A stretch of 6,960 nt of DNA from Clostridia bacterium (lineage in GTDB: Bacteria; Bacillota; Clostridia; Christensenellales; Borkfalkiaceae), in the NCBI GenBank assembly GCA_021205485.1, contig JAJPXK010000008.1:1-6960 (forward strand), written 5' to 3'. The notes beneath the pieces are model-generated. The model had not been told where the DNA came from and did not search any database. It was given only the letters and a program-made list of their open reading frames with translations. The stretch's first letter is position 1. Every line of letters starts with the position of its first letter. The translations under genes and the position numbers were made by a program. This document shows positions 1 through 6,179 of the stretch, one piece after another.

Positions 1-69
1 ATAACTGCCGCAGTCTATCCCAGAGGGGAATGCCTACAATGCCGACACTCACGGCTGGACACAAAGAAA

Positions 70-105
70 AAGTGCGAGAAAGTAACAATTTACCTTCTTG
101 CACTT
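70..105. terminator. Strong imperfect hairpin, possible terminator or element end
   Basis: Two 16-base arms, AAGTGCGAGAAAGTAA (70-85) and TTACCTTCTTGCACTT (90-105), pair around a 4-base loop with one G-T wobble and one A-C mismatch. On the minus strand the stem is followed by a T-rich run (complement of 61-69), as in an intrinsic terminator. On the plus strand it is followed by AATATTAC, a poorer match. It could end a transcript coming from the left, or one reading leftwards, or mark the edge of a dispersed repeat. The hairpin is seen directly; its function is inferred. Confidence 0.4.
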
Positions 106-157
106 AATATTACAACCAACATCCGCAAAGATTTGAAAGGCTTTTATAAAAAAGTTG

Positions 158-186
158 TTTACATTTTGGCGTTAAGGATGTATAAT
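158..186 (+). promoter_or_regulatory. Sigma-A type promoter of the aro operon
   Basis: The -35 is TTTACA (158-163, one mismatch to consensus). A 17-base spacer follows, then a perfect -10 TATAAT (181-186). The predicted start of transcription is near 193, which leaves a leader of about 36 bases before the ATG at 229. No other convincing promoter is visible before 5978, so this probably drives all seven genes. Its position also argues against translation starting at the upstream in-frame ATG at 133. Confidence 0.75.
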
Positions 187-197
187 GTAAAATGTAA
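159..197. promoter_or_regulatory. Inverted repeat over the operon promoter, candidate operator
   Basis: TTACATTTT (159-167) overlaps the -35 and has its exact reverse complement AAAATGTAA at 189-197, around the expected transcription start. A further ATGTAA lies at 185-190, so ATGT recurs at 178, 185 and 192 with a 7-bp period. The left arm lies upstream of the predicted transcript, so this would act as DNA, not as an RNA hairpin. A repressor site is plausible, but I cannot name a regulator. AT-rich composition makes chance repeats possible. Confidence 0.4.
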
Positions 198-228
198 TAT
201 TTTAAACAAAAGAAAGTCGGGGAAAATT

Positions 229-1263
229 ATGAAAAAGGTTTCGCTTAAGCTTACAAAGGGCCAGGTAAAGGCGATAATATCTGTCGCCGTGTCGGCCGTG
301 GTTGTTTGTACGCTTTTTGTGATAAACCTGTTCTTTCCCTTAAAATATGCGGGTACTTATCTTGTTGTAAGAAGTTCTTCCCCGTCTGACGGAATGTATA
401 TCCACATTTTAGACGTAGGCCAGGCCGACTGTACAATAATAGAATTTCCTGACGGCAAGAACATGCTTATAGACGGCGGCGACGGAACTTACACCTGCAC
501 GTATGGCATTATTAAAACTTTGAACGGGCTCGGCATAGATACTATAGACTATCTTGTGTGTACGTCTGTAAACAGCGAACATTGCGGCGGGCTCGCCGAT
601 ATAATAAGCGTAAAAGACGTATCGGTAATTTACTATCCGTACTGCAAGAATATCTATTTCAACGACAACTACCACGACTTTTACACCGCCGCTTCAGAGA
701 GCGGGGCGGAGATGATTATATCCGAATACGGCGTCGGCGCGGAGGGCGGCGAAGGCGAGACGGAGTACTTTTTCACCTTTTTATCTCCTTCGGTACACAC
801 CAACGAGCAGGGCGAGTATTACGCTATGAACACCTACGCCACGGATGAAAATATAGACAATGCTTCGGCTATATTGTGGCTCGAATGCGGCGGGAAGGGA
901 GTGTTTTACGCGAGCGACGCGCAGTATAGCGTTTTAAGTCAGGTTGTCGACAGTTACAGCTTTTACGAAGATAACGGGCTCGGCAGTTATTTTTCGTACG
1001 GCGGCCATACGGTAGATTTTTCAGATTGCGTGTTGTACAAAGTCGCCGGCCACGGCAGCGATGATTGCCTGTGCGGCGGGCTCACGACGTTGCTTTCGCC
1101 CGATATATCGGTGATATCTTACGGCGGAGACAATTCCGAGGGGTGCCCGTCGGTAGACGTTTTGACAAACCTTTACCGATACGGTGTGATTTTTCTTACG
1201 CAATACGACGAGGATATCACTATAAAAATAAATTCCGACGGAGCGTCGCGGACAGATTATTAA
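229..1263 (+). CDS. Membrane-anchored ComEC/Rec2-like MBL-fold protein, metal site degenerate
   Basis: This 344-residue protein has a hydrophobic segment at about 15-36 that looks like one N-terminal membrane anchor, with the rest presumably outside the cell. Residues 56-338 follow the metallo-beta-lactamase domain found at the C-terminus of ComEC competence proteins: LDVGQADCTII (61-71), LIDGG (80-84), YASDA (227-231) and a final DEDITIKI segment (327-334). The ComEC permease domain is absent. The usual HxDxDH metal motif reads SVNSEH (113-118), the usual HHGS reads GHGS (274-277), and GHPHP reads GCPSV (305-309), so most ligands are lost; D230, H118 and H275 remain. Catalytic activity is therefore doubtful. 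The ATG at 229 is chosen because the promoter lies at 158-186 and GGGG (219-222) sits just upstream. An in-frame ATG at 133 would add 32 residues but lies before the promoter. The stop is 32 bases before aroC, so it is probably co-transcribed. Confidence 0.8.
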   Translation: MKKVSLKLTKGQVKAIISVAVSAVVVCTLFVINLFFPLKYAGTYLVVRSSSPSDGMYIHILDVGQADCTIIEFPDGKNMLIDGGDGTYTCTYGIIKTLNGLGIDTIDYLVCTSVNSEHCGGLADIISVKDVSVIYYPYCKNIYFNDNYHDFYTAASESGAEMIISEYGVGAEGGEGETEYFFTFLSPSVHTNEQGEYYAMNTYATDENIDNASAILWLECGGKGVFYASDAQYSVLSQVVDSYSFYEDNGLGSYFSYGGHTVDFSDCVLYKVAGHGSDDCLCGGLTTLLSPDISVISYGGDNSEGCPSVDVLTNLYRYGVIFLTQYDEDITIKINSDGASRTDY

Positions 1264-1295
1264 GGCTTTTACAGCCGTAAAATATAAGGAGACTT

Positions 1296-2423
1296 ATGGA
1301 ACTTACTACAGCGGGAGAATCTCACGGCAAGGCGATTGTCGGCATAATAGAGGGGCTTCCCTCTAACCTTGAAATAGATATAGACGGCATAAACGCCGAC
1401 CTCGCTTTAAGGCAGGGCGGCTACGGCAGGGGCGGCAGGCAGAAGATTGAAAAGGACAAGATAGAGTTGATAAGCGGCGTAAGAAACCGACTCACTTTAG
1501 GCAGCCCCCTGTGCTTTGCGGTGGTAAACGCCGACTATAAAAACTGGCGGCAGTATATGGCCCCCGAAGGTTGCGACGTTACGGGCAAAACTCTCACAAA
1601 AGTACGCCCCGGTCACGCAGATCTTACGGGCATGATAAAGTACGATCAGACGGACGCCCGCAACATACTGGAACGGGCGAGCGCGAGGGAAACCGCCGTA
1701 CGCGTAGCCGCGGGCGGGATTGCCAGGTGTTACCTTAAGGCCCTCGGCGTTGAGGTAGGCGGATACGTGAGCTGCGTATGCGGCGAAGAAGACAAAAATA
1801 TATACTCCTTTGAACAGCTTTCCGAGGCGAAAGGGCACCCCCTGTTTATGATTGACGGCGAAAGGGAAAAAAGGGCTATGTCGCTTATAGACAGGCTTAA
1901 AGAGGAGGGCGACACCGCCGGCGGCATTGTCGAAATCAGGGTAAAGGGCTTAAAAAGCGGCTTCGGCAGTTGCATGACGTACGGCGAAAAGCTGGACGCT
2001 CAGCTCGCTTTCGCTTTGATGAGCGTGCAGGCGATAAAAGGGGTAGAGGTAGGCATAGGCTTTGACGCGGGGAGGCTCCCCGGAAGCAAAGTCCACGACG
2101 AAATTGTTAAAAAGGACGGCGTATATGCCCGAACTACCAACAACGCGGGCGGCATAGAGGGCGGAATGTCCAACGGCGAAGATATAATATTGCGGGCCGT
2201 TATGAAGCCTATCCCTACGCTTATGAAGGGGCTTAACACCGTAGATATCGCCACAGGACTGCCGTGTACGGCCGCGGGCGAAAGAAGCGACGTCGCCGCT
2301 ATATGCGCCTGCGAGATAATACTTGAAAGCGTGACGGCGTTTACTATAGCCAAGGCCGTGGCAAAGCGGCTCGGCGGCGACAATATGAATGAAGTAATAG
2401 AGCGCTACAATAAACTCGGGTAA
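1296..2423 (+). CDS. aroC: Chorismate synthase
   Basis: AroC converts 5-enolpyruvylshikimate 3-phosphate to chorismate, the last step of the shikimate pathway, using reduced FMN in the cytoplasm. The 375-residue length is normal. Visible signatures are GESHG (7-11, with the conserved His10), RPGHADLTG (104-112, with His107), the ERASARETAVRVAAGGIA region (127-144) and GERSD (328-332). The short N-terminus, reaching TAGESHG within eleven residues, resembles the Bacillus-type enzyme rather than the longer enterobacterial one. The start is supported by AAGGAG (1286-1291) four bases before the ATG. It lies 32 bases after the MBL-fold gene and five bases before aroB. Whether FMN is reduced by a separate flavin reductase or by the enzyme itself cannot be seen here. 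Confidence 0.97.
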   Translation: MELTTAGESHGKAIVGIIEGLPSNLEIDIDGINADLALRQGGYGRGGRQKIEKDKIELISGVRNRLTLGSPLCFAVVNADYKNWRQYMAPEGCDVTGKTLTKVRPGHADLTGMIKYDQTDARNILERASARETAVRVAAGGIARCYLKALGVEVGGYVSCVCGEEDKNIYSFEQLSEAKGHPLFMIDGEREKRAMSLIDRLKEEGDTAGGIVEIRVKGLKSGFGSCMTYGEKLDAQLAFALMSVQAIKGVEVGIGFDAGRLPGSKVHDEIVKKDGVYARTTNNAGGIEGGMSNGEDIILRAVMKPIPTLMKGLNTVDIATGLPCTAAGERSDVAAICACEIILESVTAFTIAKAVAKRLGGDNMNEVIERYNKLG

Positions 2424-2428
2424 TCGCT

Positions 2429-3499
2429 ATGGATATAAAGACTGTAAATATAAATACGCCGTCTATGCAAAGCATAGTATATTGCGGCGACGGGGCGTTC
2501 TCGGCTTTGGTTCCCGACCTTATAGCGGGCAAAGACGTCTTTCTTGTTACCGACAGCAATGTGTACAGGCTGTACTCTCAGCTTATAAATGATACCTTCG
2601 GCGGCTGCCCCGCGTATATACTGCCCGCGGGCGAAAAGAGCAAAAACGAGCGTCAGCTTTTAAGCATATTAAAGGCGATGGTCGCCGCGGGGTTAAGACG
2701 CAACAGCGTAGTCATAGCCTTAGGCGGAGGTGTGGTAGGCGACATTTCGGGGCTCGCGGCCTCGCTGTATATGAGGGGGATAGGCATAATCCAGATACCT
2801 ACAACCCTTCTCTCTCAGGTGGATAGCTCGGTAGGCGGCAAAACGGCGATAGATTTATGCGGCGTAAAGAACATAATAGGCGCCTTTTACCAGCCGCAGA
2901 ATGTAATAGTAGACCCTATGTTCCTCTCTACGCTCCCCGCGAGGGAAATCCGCTGCGGCTTAGGCGAGATTATAAAGACGGGCTGTTTAAACGGCGATAT
3001 ATACGACAAATTGCAGGCGAACAGCTTAAGGCTTAAGGACCTTTCGTTTTTAAAGGAAATCACGTACGACTGCATAAAGCACAAGGCGTATGTGGTGGAA
3101 AACGACGAAAAGGAGACGACGGGGCTCAGGGCCACGTTGAATTTAGGGCATACTACGGGGCACGCCTTCGAGCTTTACTATAAAAGAAAATCTCACGGCG
3201 AGTTTGTTCTCATAGGTATGTATTACGAGCTGTACATTGCCGTTAAATCGGGCATATGTACGGACGAATATGCGAAAAGCATTATAAAACTTATAAAAAA
3301 GGTTATATCCGTTCCGTCGTACGGCGACGCTGAAAAGGCCTGCCTTTTGTCTAAATACGACAAAAAGAACCGCAAGGCGGCGGAAATATCCATGGTGGTG
3401 CCCGAAAGCAAGGGCAAAACGGCGACGGTAAGGCTTCCGTCAGAGCAGTATTCGGCGTATATTGTCGGATGCGCGCAGAGTTTAAGGAGTAAAAAATGA
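2429..3499 (+). CDS. aroB: 3-dehydroquinate synthase
   Basis: AroB converts DAHP to 3-dehydroquinate, the second step of the shikimate pathway, with NAD and a divalent metal such as zinc. The 356 residues match the family length. GGGVVGDISG (99-108), PTTLLSQVDSSVGGKTA (124-140) and the GAFYQP segment (151-156) form the nucleotide and substrate site. Glu180 (GEIIK), His241 (LGHTTGHAFE) and His256 (SHGE) fit the three metal ligands by position and spacing. This makes it an AroB rather than a glycerol dehydrogenase or another relative. It starts five bases after the aroC stop with no clear Shine-Dalgarno sequence, so translation is probably coupled to aroC. Its TGA overlaps the aroE start. Confidence 0.97.
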   Translation: MDIKTVNINTPSMQSIVYCGDGAFSALVPDLIAGKDVFLVTDSNVYRLYSQLINDTFGGCPAYILPAGEKSKNERQLLSILKAMVAAGLRRNSVVIALGGGVVGDISGLAASLYMRGIGIIQIPTTLLSQVDSSVGGKTAIDLCGVKNIIGAFYQPQNVIVDPMFLSTLPAREIRCGLGEIIKTGCLNGDIYDKLQANSLRLKDLSFLKEITYDCIKHKAYVVENDEKETTGLRATLNLGHTTGHAFELYYKRKSHGEFVLIGMYYELYIAVKSGICTDEYAKSIIKLIKKVISVPSYGDAEKACLLSKYDKKNRKAAEISMVVPESKGKTATVRLPSEQYSAYIVGCAQSLRSKK

Positions 3500-4293
3500 A
3501 AAAATTTGCCGTAATAGGTAAAGACGTGTCTCAGTCTACAAGCCCTGAAATCCATACGTTTATAGCGGGCCGCATGAACAATAAAATTTCTTACGAAAGG
3601 GTGTCCGTTCCCGAGGAAATGTTTGAGGATAAAATTGACGAATTGCTTGCCGAATATGACGGAATGAACGTCACTATTCCCTACAAACTTTCCATAATTC
3701 CTCATTTAAAAGGCGTCTATGACGACGCCGCCGTCTTCGGGGCGGTAAACACGGTGGAATGTTCTTCCCGCAAGGGCTACAATACCGACGGCTTAGGCTT
3801 TATGCTTATGCTCAAAAACAACGGCGTACAGGTAAACGGCAAGTCGGCGCTGCTTCTCGGCGCTGGCGGGGCCGGCAGAAGTGTCGCAAAAAAACTGCTT
3901 GACGGCGGGGCAAAGGTCTGCGTATACGACAAGCTTGAAGGCAACGCCGCGGCCCTTGAAAGGGAATTTAAGGGCGTGACGGCTTTAAAAGAGCTTGAAA
4001 CTAAACAATACGACATTATAATTAACGCCACGGGCGTAGGAATGCACCGCTCCGTAGGCGTTTCTCCCGTAGGCGAAGACATAATTTCGCTGTGTTCTGT
4101 CGCGGTGGATCTTATATATGTTCCAGAAAAGTCGCGTTTTCTTGAAATCGCCGAGGGCCTCGGCAAACAGATAATAAACGGCAGGGCCATGCTCTTTTAC
4201 CAGGCGTACTATTCCGAATGTTACTATTTCGGCGTACAGCCCGACGAAAAGCAGGCCAAAGAACTCTTTGAAGAGTACTTAAAGGGGGTATAA
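3496..4293 (+). CDS. aroE: Shikimate dehydrogenase
   Basis: AroE reduces 3-dehydroshikimate to shikimate in the cytoplasm. The 265-residue protein has the shikimate-binding SQSTSPEIH segment (12-20), NVTIPYK with catalytic Lys64 (58-64), NTDG with Asp98 (96-99), and the dinucleotide loop GAGGAGR (122-128). The second beta strand ends in VYDKLEG (143-149) where NADP-dependent AroE proteins usually carry an NRT motif that holds the 2'-phosphate. An Asp there (D145) suggests NAD use, which is an inference. The ATG at 3496 overlaps the aroB stop as ATGA, and AAGGAG (3484-3489) is spaced six bases upstream, so it has its own good ribosome binding site. Quinate/shikimate dehydrogenase is the alternative, but the other biosynthetic aro genes around it favour AroE. 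Confidence 0.95.
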   Translation: MKKFAVIGKDVSQSTSPEIHTFIAGRMNNKISYERVSVPEEMFEDKIDELLAEYDGMNVTIPYKLSIIPHLKGVYDDAAVFGAVNTVECSSRKGYNTDGLGFMLMLKNNGVQVNGKSALLLGAGGAGRSVAKKLLDGGAKVCVYDKLEGNAAALEREFKGVTALKELETKQYDIIINATGVGMHRSVGVSPVGEDIISLCSVAVDLIYVPEKSRFLEIAEGLGKQIINGRAMLFYQAYYSECYYFGVQPDEKQAKELFEEYLKGV

Positions 4294-4294
4294 A

Positions 4295-4708
4295 ATGAAG
4301 TTTTTATTTATAAACGGCGTAAATCTGAATATGACGGGCAAGAGGGAGAAGGGCGTATACGGCTCGCAGACGCTTGACGAGATAAACGGCGAAATAGCCT
4401 CTCATTTTCCTGAAGATATCTGTGAATTTTACCAGAGCAACAACGAGGGCGACATATGTACAAAGCTGCATACGGCGGATTGCGACGGAATTATTCTCAA
4501 CGCGGGGGCTTTTACTCACTACAGCTACGCCATACGCGACGCCATAGCCGCCATAAGCGTTCCCGTTATAGAAGTGCATATGTCTAACGTGTTTAAACGC
4601 GAGGAATTCCGTCACAAGTCGGTAATTTCAGAGGTGTGCGCGGGCACTATCGCGGGCTTCGGCAAAAACAGCTATATACTCGCCGCCGAAAGCTTTAAAT
4701 TGTCATGA
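4295..4708 (+). CDS. aroQ: 3-dehydroquinate dehydratase, type II
   Basis: AroQ dehydrates 3-dehydroquinate to 3-dehydroshikimate, the third pathway step. Type II enzymes are small dodecamers unrelated to the type I AroD. The 137-residue protein shows NGVNLNMTGKRE (7-18, usually GPNLN, here Val for Pro), the loop residues Arg17 and catalytic Tyr22, QSNNEG (47-52), LNAGAFTHYS (68-77), EVHMSN with the catalytic-type His95 (93-98), and REEFRH (102-107). AAAGGGGG within the end of aroE (4281-4288) is a suitable ribosome binding site, and only one base separates the aroE stop from this ATG. It ends in an ATGA overlap with aroK. Confidence 0.97.
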   Translation: MKFLFINGVNLNMTGKREKGVYGSQTLDEINGEIASHFPEDICEFYQSNNEGDICTKLHTADCDGIILNAGAFTHYSYAIRDAIAAISVPVIEVHMSNVFKREEFRHKSVISEVCAGTIAGFGKNSYILAAESFKLS

Positions 4709-5211
4709 ACATTGTTTTATGCGGAATGATGGGCTGCGGCAAATCTACCGTAGCCGTAGAATTAAACCTTATCACGGGTATGCCCGTAACCGATACCGAC
4801 GCCGAGATAGTCTCCCGCTACGGCAGGATCGCCGATATCTTTGCTAATTACGGCGAAGGGCGTTTCCGCGAGATAGAGACGGCGGTGACGGCCGAGCTTT
4901 CCATGCGCGACGGCTGTATAATAGCCACTGGCGGCGGCCTTGTTTTGCGGGAAGAGAATGTTTCTTACCTTAAGAAAAACGGCAAAATAGTATTTTTGCG
5001 TACGCAGGCCGATACCCTTATAAAAAGGGTGCAGGGCGATACCGAACGCCCTCTTTTGCAGGGCGGGGCGGAAAAGCGTATACGCGAACTGCTGCCCGTA
5101 AGGACGCCTAAATATTTTAAGGCGGCCGACCTTGTTATAGATACAGACAAACTTTCGGCGAAAGAGGTCGCTCAAAAAATATGCGACTTTTACTCGCTGT
5201 CTGATAAATAA
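4705..5211 (+). CDS. aroK: Shikimate kinase
   Basis: AroK phosphorylates shikimate to shikimate 3-phosphate using ATP. The 168 residues fit the family. It has a Walker A loop GMMGCGKST (7-15), DTD (30-32) for magnesium and shikimate, FREIE with Arg55 (54-58), GGG (76-78) for shikimate, RPLL with the lid Arg115 (115-118), and VRTPKY with Arg133 (132-137). All the expected substrate-binding residues are present, so it should be active. It begins inside the aroQ stop codon (ATGA overlap) with no clear Shine-Dalgarno sequence, which suggests it is translated by coupling to aroQ. Gluconate kinase is a related fold, but the shikimate-binding residues and the context argue for AroK. Confidence 0.96.
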   Translation: MNIVLCGMMGCGKSTVAVELNLITGMPVTDTDAEIVSRYGRIADIFANYGEGRFREIETAVTAELSMRDGCIIATGGGLVLREENVSYLKKNGKIVFLRTQADTLIKRVQGDTERPLLQGGAEKRIRELLPVRTPKYFKAADLVIDTDKLSAKEVAQKICDFYSLSDK

Positions 5212-5234
5212 TTTGACTTTTAAGGCGGTGTTTT

Positions 5235-5978
5235 ATGGAAAATCTTACCGATACAAAGACCGTTCTTGTAACAGGCGGCACAAAGGGGATAGGCAAGGCC
5301 ATCGCCCTTGAGTTTTTACAGCTCGGCTACGAAGTGGTGATAAATTACAGTTCGGACGAAGAAACGGCCCTCGCCACTCAGTCAGAATTTAATATGCTCG
5401 GCTATTGCCCCGTACTCATCTGCGCCGACGTGTCGGACGAAAATCAGGTCAGGGAAATGTTCCGCGAATTTTTCTCCATATACGACAGGCTGGATATACT
5501 TGTAAACAACGCGGGCATATCCCTTTACGAGGTAATCCAGGACACCTCTTTAGACGACTGGGACCGCGTTTTCGCCGTAAACGTGCGGGGAATGTTCCTC
5601 TGCTGCCGCGAGGCAGCCGACAAGATGATAGGAAGCGGCGGCGGTTGCATAATAAATATATCCTCCGTCTGGGGCGAGGTAGGCGCAAGCTGCGAGGTCG
5701 CCTATTCGGCCTCCAAGGCGGCCGTGATAGGTTTTACCAAGGCGCTTTCCAAAGAGCTCGCCCCGTCTAACGTAAGGGTAAACTGCGTAAGCCCGGGGAT
5801 AATAGACACCTCTATGAATTCCCGCTTTACTTCAGAAGAGATTGAGGATCTTATTTCGCAGGTGCCGCTCGGAAGGCTCGGCGTCGGAGAGGACGTAGCT
5901 AAAGCCTGCGCGTATCTCGCCGAAGCTTCTTACGTTACGGGCGAGGTTTTGCCTGTAGGCGGCGGATTCGCCAAGTAA
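5235..5978 (+). CDS. SDR-family NAD(P)-dependent reductase (FabG-like or EF-P-modification type)
   Basis: This is a complete classical short-chain dehydrogenase/reductase of 247 residues. The Rossmann loop is TGGTKGIG (13-20), with Lys17 and the NYSS segment (37-40) favouring NADPH. NNAG is at 91-94, and the catalytic set Asn116, Ser144, Tyr157 and Lys161 (YSASK) is intact. The C-terminal TGEVLPVGGG is typical of FabG relatives. The segment SSVWGEVGASCEVAYSASK (143-161) resembles, from memory, the YmfI-type 5-aminopentanone reductases that finish the lysine modification of elongation factor P in Bacillus; this is not proven here. A FabG role in fatty acid synthesis is the alternative, but no other fab gene is near. 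AAGGCGGTG (5222-5230, one mismatch to the ideal) lies just before the ATG. It ends the operon, 23 bases after aroK and just before a terminator. Confidence 0.88.
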   Translation: MENLTDTKTVLVTGGTKGIGKAIALEFLQLGYEVVINYSSDEETALATQSEFNMLGYCPVLICADVSDENQVREMFREFFSIYDRLDILVNNAGISLYEVIQDTSLDDWDRVFAVNVRGMFLCCREAADKMIGSGGGCIINISSVWGEVGASCEVAYSASKAAVIGFTKALSKELAPSNVRVNCVSPGIIDTSMNSRFTSEEIEDLISQVPLGRLGVGEDVAKACAYLAEASYVTGEVLPVGGGFAK

Positions 5979-5999
5979 AATTTATATGCAAAATTTTCT

Positions 6000-6033
6000 T
6001 CGGGGACGGTCTTGTCCCCGATTTGTCATTTTT
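6000..6033 (+). terminator. Intrinsic terminator of the aro operon
   Basis: A perfect 8-bp stem, TCGGGGAC (6000-6007) and GTCCCCGA (6014-6021), closes a 6-base loop. It is followed by a T-rich but interrupted tail, TTTGTCATTTTT, to 6033. It begins 22 bases after the reductase stop codon, the right place to end the seven-gene transcript and separate it from the toxin-antitoxin module. Confidence 0.8.
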
Positions 6034-6110
6034 AAATAAGGCGGATTTTTTATATCCGTCACATAGGTACAATAATTTACCCTTCGCCGAACCTGCATTT
6101 CAAAAAAATA

Positions 6111-6139
6111 TTGACATAGGGTGATTATTGTGGTATAAT
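6111..6139 (+). promoter_or_regulatory. Consensus extended -10 promoter of the toxin-antitoxin module
   Basis: TTGACA (6111-6116), a 17-base spacer and TATAAT (6134-6139) are all perfect. TG at 6131-6132, one base before the -10, adds the extended -10 element. Transcription should start near 6146. Such a strong promoter fits a module that is held down by its own antitoxin. Confidence 0.88.
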
Positions 6140-6152
6140 AATACCATAATAA
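6125..6152. promoter_or_regulatory. Palindromic operator for antitoxin autoregulation
   Basis: TTATTGTGGTAT (6125-6136) and ATACCATAATAA (6141-6152) form 12-base arms around a 4-base centre, matching at 11 of 12 positions; the inner six (TGGTAT and ATACCA) are perfect. The site covers the -10 and the expected start of transcription, so a bound protein would block RNA polymerase. Phd/YefM antitoxins are known to repress their own operons through such palindromes; binding here is inferred. Confidence 0.7.
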
Positions 6153-6179
6153 AGATATAATTTTACAGGGAGGTAAAAA

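Noticed and set aside
1..103. Minus-strand frame starting at a GTG (101-103) and running off the left edge
   Set aside because: It has no ribosome binding site or ATG, starts inside the hairpin, and is too short to judge.
3..107. Plus-strand frame open from the left edge to a TAA at 105-107, possible C-terminus of an upstream gene
   Set aside because: It gives only 34 codons, shows no recognisable motif, and its end lies inside the hairpin arm. Without the sequence to the left it cannot be told from chance.
158..191. TTTACA and TGTAAA as a TyrR box
   Set aside because: A TyrR box has TGTAAA first and TTTACA six bases later. Here the order is reversed and the gap is 22 bases, and TyrR belongs to gammaproteobacteria.
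133..228. Upstream in-frame ATG that would extend the MBL-fold protein by 32 residues
   Set aside because: It lies before the -35 and -10 elements and lacks a Shine-Dalgarno sequence; the added residues do not resemble a leader, while the protein from 229 already has a membrane anchor.
5215..5220. TTGACT before the SDR gene as a -35 of an internal promoter
   Set aside because: No -10 element lies 16-18 bases downstream; that position already falls in the coding region.
6042..6058. CGGAT and ATCCG inverted repeat as a second terminator or operator
   Set aside because: The stem is only 5 bp, no T-run follows it, and it is well upstream of the toxin-antitoxin promoter.
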